Assembly (NCBI GenBank): GCA_024640445.1
Contig: JAHEEZ010000067.1
Span: 3,757-15,529 of the forward strand
Direction: 5' to 3'
Length of the DNA stretch: 11,773 bases
DNA from: Acidobacteriota bacterium
GTDB taxonomy: Bacteria > Acidobacteriota > Blastocatellia > Pyrinomonadales > Pyrinomonadaceae
The notes below the pieces were generated by a model. It was not told where the DNA came from. It worked only from the letters and a program-made list of their open reading frames with translations, and searched no databases. The position numbers and the translations under genes were made by a program. Shown here piece by piece: positions 7,662 to 11,773 of this stretch (position 1 is the stretch's first letter; every line of letters begins with the position of its first letter).

Positions 7662-7690
7662 AATATATTCCAGACGCAGCCGCGACTCAA
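7662..7690 (-). promoter_or_regulatory. Candidate promoter of the NIPSNAP-like gene
   Basis: On the minus strand TTGAGT (7690-7685) and TATATT (7667-7662) are separated by 17 bases and lie ~85 bases before the ATG at 7577. The -10 is embedded in a perfect 12-base palindrome GGAATATATTCC (7660-7671). The 11-base word GGCGACCGACC occurs on both sides of the promoter (7622-7632 and 7710-7720). Confidence 0.5.
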
Positions 7691-7746
7691 AATGCGGGAA
7701 GTCGCCGACGGCGACCGACCATATTCACGATTTACGAAGGAGTTTA

Positions 7747-7822
<76 letters not shown>

Positions 7823-7867
7823 TGAAGGTGTGCACGGCAAATCAGGTGCCTGTTTTGCCGAACGTAA

Positions 7868-7897
7868 AATATACGGTCGGCGGGGAGGGGGTGTCAA
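7868..7897 (-). promoter_or_regulatory. Promoter of tRNA-Thr
   Basis: On the minus strand a perfect TTGACA (7897-7892) and TATATT (7873-7868) are 18 bases apart. This places the start near 7861, about 38 bases before the mature tRNA 5' end at 7822. The spacer is extremely C-rich on this strand (G-rich on the other, with runs of four and five G). Confidence 0.65.
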
Positions 7898-7925
7898 GGA
7901 AGCGGAAGGGGCGGGGAGCGGGTCC

Positions 7926-7962
7926 AATTGATAATTGATAATTGAGGATTGGTAATTGAAAC
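7926..7962. repeat. Heptamer repeat tract 1 (TTGATAA-type)
   Basis: Five consecutive seven-base units start at 7928: TTGATAA, TTGATAA, TTGAGGA, TTGGTAA, TTGAAAC. The first 15 bases (7926-7940, AATTGATAATTGATA) are the exact reverse complement of 8111-8125 in tract 2, so the two tracts form an inverted pair around ~170 bases. The tract separates the tRNA promoter from the ketosynthase leader. Confidence 0.75.
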
Positions 7963-8206
7963 TTGGCTTCGCGTTTGCGTCACGTCCACTCATCAGCTCT
8001 TTGAGCGGCCCGTGGATCCGCCAGAGAACGCTTTCACACCGGCAATCGACCCGGATATCCAATTCTTAACTCGTCGCGGCGCCCACAGTTGCGAATTTTT
8101 AATTTCTAACTATCAATTATCAATTCACCTCCTACAGCGCGGCGCGGCGTCCTTTGTTCGCAAACACTTTCGCCGAAATGTTATCCTCAAACTTTTCCGG
8201 AGTTAT
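7963..8206. other. Ketosynthase upstream region without a recognised gene
   Basis: From the tRNA promoter to the ketosynthase ATG (about 310 bases, 7898-8206) I see no convincing coding sequence. An in-frame extension of the ketosynthase back to 7949 exists, but its 86 extra residues do not resemble the family and run through the heptamer tract. The stretch holds the two heptamer tracts and a Shine-Dalgarno GGAG at 8199-8202, four bases from the ATG. No clear rightward promoter was found. Confidence 0.5.
8094..8128. repeat. Heptamer repeat tract 2 (AATTATC-type)
   Basis: Five contiguous seven-base units read AATTTTT, AATTTCT, AACTATC, AATTATC, AATTCAC. This is the same family as tract 1, in opposite orientation. 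Bases 8111-8125 (TATCAATTATCAATT) pair perfectly over 15 bp with 7926-7940. The last unit matches the ATTCAC core of the array at 10846-10880. Confidence 0.75.
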
Positions 8207-9475
8207 ATGTTCGAGCAATTAAAAGCGCCGCGTCGTGTGGTTATCACAGGTTTTGGATGCGTTACCCCTATCGGTATCGGTAAGGACGCGTTTTGGGACG
8301 GGCTTCGCGAGGGCCGAAGCGGCGTCCGCCGTATAGAGTCTTTTGACGTTTCCGATTCCGCCGTCCAGATAGCAGCCGAGATCCCCGAATTCGACTGGCG
8401 ATCACAGTTAAATCCTAAGGACATTAAGCACGTTCCCCGCACCGTTCCGCTTGCTCTCGCGGCGGCGCGCGAGGCGGTAGATGATTCCGGACTCGCTCCC
8501 CTAAGCCTTTCTCGCGAAGAGCGTCAGTCGTTCGGCGTGGTGCTCGGCACCGGAGGAGGCGGGTTAGAGTTTACCGAACGCCAGTACCGGTTCTGGTTCG
8601 AGGGAGAAGAAAAGAAGGCCAGCATCTACACGATCCCGTCCTCCACTCACGGAGGACTTTCAAGTGAACTCTCGATGGTCTTCGGCCTTCACGGCCTCTC
8701 GCACATAGTCTCCACGGGATGCACGAGCTCCACCGACGCGATAGCTTACGCGGCGCAGCACATATCGCTCGGCAGACAAGACAAGATGCTTGCGGGAGGC
8801 GTCGATTCCCCCATCGCTCGGGGCATCCTCGAAGGCTTTAATGTGATGACTGTCCTGACCCGTGCCTGGAACGATCAACCGGAGAGAGCTTCGAGGCCAT
8901 TCTCGAAAGACCGTTCGGGCATCGTCATCGGTGAAGGTTCCTGGATCTATGTCCTTGAGACTCTCGAAAGCGCTCAGGAAAGGGGAGCGAAGATCTACGC
9001 GGAAATTAAAGGTTACGGTGCGACGTGCGACGCCTATCACAGGGTCCGGCTTGAGGAAGACGCGATCGAACCGGCGCGGGCGATGGCGATTGCGATGGCG
9101 GACGCGAATGTTCGGCCGGAAGAGATCGACCACGTCAATCTGCACGGGACCTCGACACAACTGAACGACCGCATCGAGACCCGCGCGATCAGAAACGCTT
9201 TCAATTCGCACGCTGAGAACCTGAGAATGTCCGCCACTAAATCCCAGGTCGGCCATCCGCAGGGCGCGAGCGGCTCGGCCGGGATCGGTTCGGCGCTTCT
9301 CGCGCTTCATGATGGAACGATCGCTCCGACGATAAACCTGGACATCCCGGATGAGGAATGTGATCTCGATTACACGCCGAACACGGCGGCGAACGGCCAG
9401 GAGATCACCACGGTGCTGTGCAACTGTATAGGTTTCGGATCGAAGAACTCGGCGCTTGTTATTGGAAAGATCTGA
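8207..9475 (+). CDS. Beta-ketoacyl synthase, KS-alpha-like (FabF/type II polyketide ketosynthase superfamily)
   Basis: The protein has 422 residues, standard for a FabF-type thiolase-fold condensing enzyme. The N-terminus RRVVITGFGCVTPIGIG is canonical. Catalytic residues are C172 (VSTGCTSSTDA), H313 (NLHGTSTQLNDRIET), K345 (SATKSQ) and H350 (VGHPQGASGS). The nucleophile context STGCTS, the NDRxET block and the closing PDEECDLDYTPN resemble type II polyketide KS-alpha more than FabF, which usually has ACSSS and GHLLGAAG. It would catalyse decarboxylative condensation of malonyl-ACP with an acyl primer in the cytosol. No chain-length factor, ACP, ketoreductase or other fab gene is next to it, so its pathway cannot be named. 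ATG 8207 is chosen for the GGAG at 8199 and the family N-terminus. Its TGA ends at 9475, immediately adjacent to the stop codon of the opposite-strand fragment. Confidence 0.9.
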   Translation: MFEQLKAPRRVVITGFGCVTPIGIGKDAFWDGLREGRSGVRRIESFDVSDSAVQIAAEIPEFDWRSQLNPKDIKHVPRTVPLALAAAREAVDDSGLAPLSLSREERQSFGVVLGTGGGGLEFTERQYRFWFEGEEKKASIYTIPSSTHGGLSSELSMVFGLHGLSHIVSTGCTSSTDAIAYAAQHISLGRQDKMLAGGVDSPIARGILEGFNVMTVLTRAWNDQPERASRPFSKDRSGIVIGEGSWIYVLETLESAQERGAKIYAEIKGYGATCDAYHRVRLEEDAIEPARAMAIAMADANVRPEEIDHVNLHGTSTQLNDRIETRAIRNAFNSHAENLRMSATKSQVGHPQGASGSAGIGSALLALHDGTIAPTINLDIPDEECDLDYTPNTAANGQEITTVLCNCIGFGSKNSALVIGKI

Positions 9476-9706
9476 TCAATTTCCGTCGCCGATCATGTCC
9501 CAGATGTAAGGCATCACCTCGTTGTAGATCCTGCCTCTCCTTCCCCACATGCGATTCCTGTGATCGCCATTGTATTCCTCGAATATGTGGTCGATCCCGT
9601 TGTTGGTCAGTTCTTTTGATAGTTCGCGGCAATTGACCGGAATGAATCCGAATTCGTCCTCGTAGCCCGAACCGAACCGAACTCTTATTGGTCCGGAGGC
9701 AGGCAC
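9476..9706 (-). pseudogene. 3' remnant of a putative esterase (alpha/beta hydrolase, esterase D-like)
   Basis: The frame ends with TGA at 9476-9478 and gives at most 76 residues from a GTG at 9706. The sequence RVRFGSGYEDEFGFIPVNCR, then ELSKELTNNGIDHIFEEYNG and DHRNRMWGRRGRIYNEVMPY, resembles the C-terminus of esterase D-family proteins. DE of GYEDEF is the probable catalytic acid and H of NGDHRNR the catalytic histidine. Full members have roughly 250-350 residues, and the nucleophile GxSxG part is absent. Upstream the same frame continues without likeness to the family and hits TAA near 9790, before any plausible start. I see no ribosome-binding site at 9706. It is most likely a truncated, non-functional gene. 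Confidence 0.65.
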
Positions 9707-9812
9707 GCCGCTTTTCCGCCCATCAAGGTCCCGGCCCGAAAGAGTTCGACATAGGTGGTCGATTGGTTGCCTTGCATAACTACCGTCCAGGTGGTCAAAT
9801 TACCGAAAAGAT

Positions 9813-10601
9813 ATGAAGAGACGTGATTTCCTTACCACGATGACTGCGGGAACCCTCGCGCTGCTGACACCTGGAGTTTCAGGATTCCCGAATCGTAGAT
9901 CGGTTGCGCCGGCGGAGCCGAAATCTACCCACACATGGCTTGAGAGCCCCGAGCCTGAGATCTATGCCTACGACGTCGATGTTCGCGTAAACGAATTTCC
10001 AAAGAATCCGGACCGCCGCTGGCTCTATTACTTCGCACTGCAGGTGAATTTCACCGGAAACGAGGAATGGTCGCACGGCGGATTGCAATGGGCCGGCGTC
10101 AAGGAGTTCGAGAACAGCGGAAACAAGGGGATCAACTGGGGAGGCGGATCCGACTGGGCGGGATATGGCGGTATCGGGCGCACGAACACGCCTTTCATAT
10201 GGCAAAAGGGGCGCTGGTACAGATATCGCTGTTGGCGGCTTGAACAGAAGGACGGGCTTTGGCAGTGGCTGTTCGCCGTCAAGGATTATGAAACCGGGAA
10301 AGATGGGCAGTACGGGACGGTGGTTACACGTTCGAAGCACATCAGGTCAGCCACTGTCTGGATGGAAACCGGATACGGGGTCCAATGCGACACGGAGAGG
10401 GCGGACATCGAATGGCGGAACCCGAACTATCGGACCCCGAAGGGGACTTTCGTTCCGGTATCGGGGACGGCGACTTACAACGGCGACTGCGGCGGCTCGG
10501 TCAGCACGCAGCAGGGGCTTGTATCGAGATCGCCGCTCCAGTGGTTCCAGTCGACGAATTCGCGAAGGACGACGCCGGTGAACGCCAAACTCTGGGGATA
10601 G
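9813..10601 (+). CDS. Tat-exported protein of unknown function
   Basis: This codes for 262 residues. The N-terminus MKRRDFLTTMTAGTLALLTP carries a twin-arginine motif (R3-R4-D-F-L) and a hydrophobic stretch, so the protein is probably folded with or without cofactor before export to the periplasm. The mature part is rich in Trp, Tyr and Gly (YYFALQVNF, GGLQWAG, NWGGGSDWAGYGGIG, GRWYRYRCWRL, WQWLFAVKDYETG), typical of a beta-sandwich that binds glycans or of a DUF3472-like fold; this is a weak resemblance. Cysteines are at ~141, 193 and 226. No catalytic motif is evident. The ATG at 9813 has only a poor GAAAAG upstream. It is flanked by the esterase remnant and an intergenic repeat region, so it looks monocistronic. 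Confidence 0.75.
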   Translation: MKRRDFLTTMTAGTLALLTPGVSGFPNRRSVAPAEPKSTHTWLESPEPEIYAYDVDVRVNEFPKNPDRRWLYYFALQVNFTGNEEWSHGGLQWAGVKEFENSGNKGINWGGGSDWAGYGGIGRTNTPFIWQKGRWYRYRCWRLEQKDGLWQWLFAVKDYETGKDGQYGTVVTRSKHIRSATVWMETGYGVQCDTERADIEWRNPNYRTPKGTFVPVSGTATYNGDCGGSVSTQQGLVSRSPLQWFQSTNSRRTTPVNAKLWG

Positions 10602-10617
10602 CGGATTGCGGAATCTA

Positions 10618-10644
10618 ACAGGATCGACAGGATGGAAAGGATGG
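10618..10644. repeat. Three tandem nonamers (ACAGGATNG)
   Basis: ACAGGATCG, ACAGGATGG and AAAGGATGG are consecutive nine-base units just after the Tat-protein stop codon (10601). Short ACAGGAT arrays like this are found between genes in several environmental bacteria. No function can be assigned. Confidence 0.6.
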
Positions 10645-10659
10645 TTTCTCCTTTTTTCC
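10636..10659 (+). terminator. Weak terminator candidate after the Tat-protein gene
   Basis: AAAGGA (10636-10641) can pair with TCCTTT (10649-10654) around a seven-base loop, with two G-U extensions into the following T run (10652-10657). The stem is short and A/T-rich, so it would be weak. Confidence 0.3.
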
Positions 10660-10717
10660 GCTAACCGACTTTTTCTTTGCGGGACATCTTCCTCTTTTCA
10701 CGATTTACCAAGAGGTT

Positions 10718-10825
10718 CCCGCAAAGGCGCAATGGAATTGGCTCAGATGCGGTAGGTTCAGCGGAATTTAGCAACGTCGATCAAGATCCAAAAAATGCTC
10801 CGCGCCTCTGTGCTTTTGCGGTTGA
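10718..10825. repeat. Palindromic interspersed repeat, degenerate copy 2
   Basis: The left arm CCCGCAAAGGCGCAA (10718-10732) and right arm CTCCGCGCCTCTGTGC, then TTTTGCGGTTGA (10798-10825), are related to copy 1 at 7198-7270 and are inverted relative to each other. The ~65-base centre is longer and unpaired. The 10602-10896 gap contains only this element, the nonamers, the heptamer array and the thrC ribosome-binding site. Confidence 0.55.
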
Positions 10826-10845
10826 TCCCGTCTTCTTTATTAACA

Positions 10846-10880
10846 ATTCACCATTCACAATTCACTATTCACGATTCACA
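10846..10880. repeat. Heptamer array 3, five ATTCACN units
   Basis: Five perfect-length units ATTCACC, ATTCACA, ATTCACT, ATTCACG, ATTCACA run without gaps and differ only at the seventh base, then end in ATT. The array stops three bases before the AAGGAG ribosome-binding site (10884-10889) of thrC, so it lies in or just before the thrC leader. Confidence 0.85.
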
Positions 10881-10896
10881 ATTAAGGAGCGATCTC

Positions 10897-11773
10897 TTGA
10901 ACGTTACACATCTTCATTGCTCGTCGTGCGGGACCCACTATCCCGCTAATCAACTTCACAACCTCTGCGAATGCGGCAAGCCGCTTCTGGTCGCCTATGA
11001 CCTTGATGCCGCGAAGATCAGCCTTACGAAAGAGACGCTCCACAAACGGATTCCCACCCTTTGGCGATACGAAGACGTGCTGCCGCTTGTGAACACCCAC
11101 AACCGCATCACCCTCGGCGAGGGCTTCACGCCGCTTCATCACGCCGAAAGGCTCGGTGCGGAGATCGATCTTCCTTTCCTTTATATAAAGGACGAGTCGA
11201 TGAACCCGACCCAGAGCTTCAAGGCGCGGGGAATGACGATGGCCGTATCGATGGCGAAAGAATTGGGTGTGAAAAAGGCTGCCGTGCCATCGGCCGGGAA
11301 CGCGGCAGGCGCTCTTGCGGCGTACGCGGCACTTGCGGGAATGGAAGCCCACATTTTCGTTCCCGCTGACACTCCAAGGGCGAACATCATTGAATGTCAG
11401 GCTCTCGGCGCCCACGTGACGCTCGTTGACGGCCTGATCACTGACTGCGGGAAAATGGTCGCCGAACGCAAGGAGAAAGAGGGTTGGTTCGACGTTTCGA
11501 CGTTGAAGGAGCCGTACCGGATAGAAGGCAAGAAGACGATGGGCTACGAACTAGCCGAGCAGATGCAATGGGAACTTCCCGACGTGATCTTCTACCCGAC
11601 CGGCGGAGGAACGGGATTGATCGGTATGTGGAAGGCTTTTGACGAGATGGAACAGATGGGTTGGATCGGTTCTTTCCGGCCGCGTATGGTCTCGGTCCAG
11701 TCCGAAGGCTGTGCGCCGATAGTCGAGGCGTTTCACCAGGGCCTTAGCGCGGGTGCGGATATAGCGAATGCGC
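10897..11773 (+). CDS. thrC: Threonine synthase with N-terminal zinc ribbon (3' end cut by window)
   Basis: An open frame from TTG at 10897 runs to the window end (292 codons). AAGGAG at 10884-10889, seven bases before, supports the TTG; no in-frame ATG lies nearby upstream of the conserved start. Residues 8-26 carry a zinc ribbon, C8-x2-C11 and C24-x-C26. The PLP-dependent type II fold follows: K109 in TQSFKARGM is the Schiff-base lysine, PSAGNAAGALAAYAA is the asparagine loop, and GGGTG at 236-240 binds the phosphate. The order and sequence match threonine synthase, which turns O-phosphohomoserine into threonine in the cytosol. Roughly 100-130 residues should follow to the right. A relative such as diaminopropionate ammonia-lyase or cysteate synthase is less likely. 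The leader contains a heptamer array. Threonine control by an attenuator or T-box is not visible. Confidence 0.92.
   Translation, partial: MNVTHLHCSSCGTHYPANQLHNLCECGKPLLVAYDLDAAKISLTKETLHKRIPTLWRYEDVLPLVNTHNRITLGEGFTPLHHAERLGAEIDLPFLYIKDESMNPTQSFKARGMTMAVSMAKELGVKKAAVPSAGNAAGALAAYAALAGMEAHIFVPADTPRANIIECQALGAHVTLVDGLITDCGKMVAERKEKEGWFDVSTLKEPYRIEGKKTMGYELAEQMQWELPDVIFYPTGGGTGLIGMWKAFDEMEQMGWIGSFRPRMVSVQSEGCAPIVEAFHQGLSAGADIANA

Noticed and set aside
7949..8206. 86-residue N-terminal extension of the ketosynthase
   Set aside because: It runs through the heptamer tract, has no family similarity, and a Shine-Dalgarno sits before the ATG at 8207.
8660..9310. 216-residue minus-strand frame
   Set aside because: It is opposite the ketosynthase active-site region, with an arginine-rich composition typical of antisense reading of a GC-rich gene.
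9707..9812. Minus-strand frame reading WTVVMQGNQSTTYVELFRAG
   Set aside because: It looks protein-like but is under 50 residues, bounded by stops, without a start or ribosome-binding site, and matches no family I recognise. It may be another gene remnant next to the esterase fragment.
10846..10896. CRISPR array or T-box leader before thrC
   Set aside because: Units are seven bases with no spacers, so it is not CRISPR. The short leader has no T-box motif or antiterminator structure, and the nearby tRNA-Thr gene is probably coincidence.

Overview
This looks like a chromosomal stretch of a moderately GC-rich Gram-negative bacterium. The best guess is Acidobacteriota (perhaps Blastocatellia/Pyrinomonadales), and this is inference. 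It rests on the large Oar-like TonB receptor with an N-terminal carboxypeptidase-regulatory-like domain, on family resemblance of the neighbouring genes, and on the style of the intergenic repeats (palindromic CCGC/GCGCC elements and A/T-rich heptamer tracts). No phage, plasmid, insertion sequence or CRISPR signature was seen.

Left part (1-7095). A ~1,063-residue outer-membrane receptor reads leftward and is cut by the window edge. Divergent from it, a tight rightward operon encodes an N-succinylamino acid racemase/o-succinylbenzoate synthase-type enolase-superfamily enzyme, an RpiR-family HTH+SIS regulator, and a secreted class-C serine beta-lactamase/D-aminopeptidase-like (S12) hydrolase. 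The gaps are 30 and 26 bp. The ~200-bp divergent control region holds a near-consensus leftward promoter (TTGACA-N17-TATAAG) interleaved with a cluster of CAAC/GTTG inverted repeats. Two of these share the form GCAAC-N4-GTTG and have centres exactly 30 bp apart. Together this suggests an RpiR-controlled module that takes up and processes amino-acid or peptide derivatives, possibly D-configured or N-acylated. It is the most interesting part of the window.

Middle (7096-8206). A palindromic interspersed element sits between the hydrolase and a convergent small alpha-beta-barrel (NIPSNAP/ABM-like) protein gene. Further right are a tRNA-Thr(CGT) gene on the minus strand with its own strong promoter, then a pair of oppositely oriented heptamer tracts that form a 15-bp perfect inverted repeat.

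Right part (8207-11773). A solitary ketosynthase has motifs closer to type II polyketide KS-alpha than to housekeeping FabF. It abuts, stop codon to stop codon, a minus-strand fragment that appears to be the 3' end of a decayed esterase. Next come a Tat-exported protein of unknown function, a second palindromic element, a five-unit ATTCACN heptamer array, and the 5' part of threonine synthase (thrC), which starts at TTG and runs off the right edge.

Two large genes (receptor and thrC) are open at the window edges, so their sizes are minimum values.
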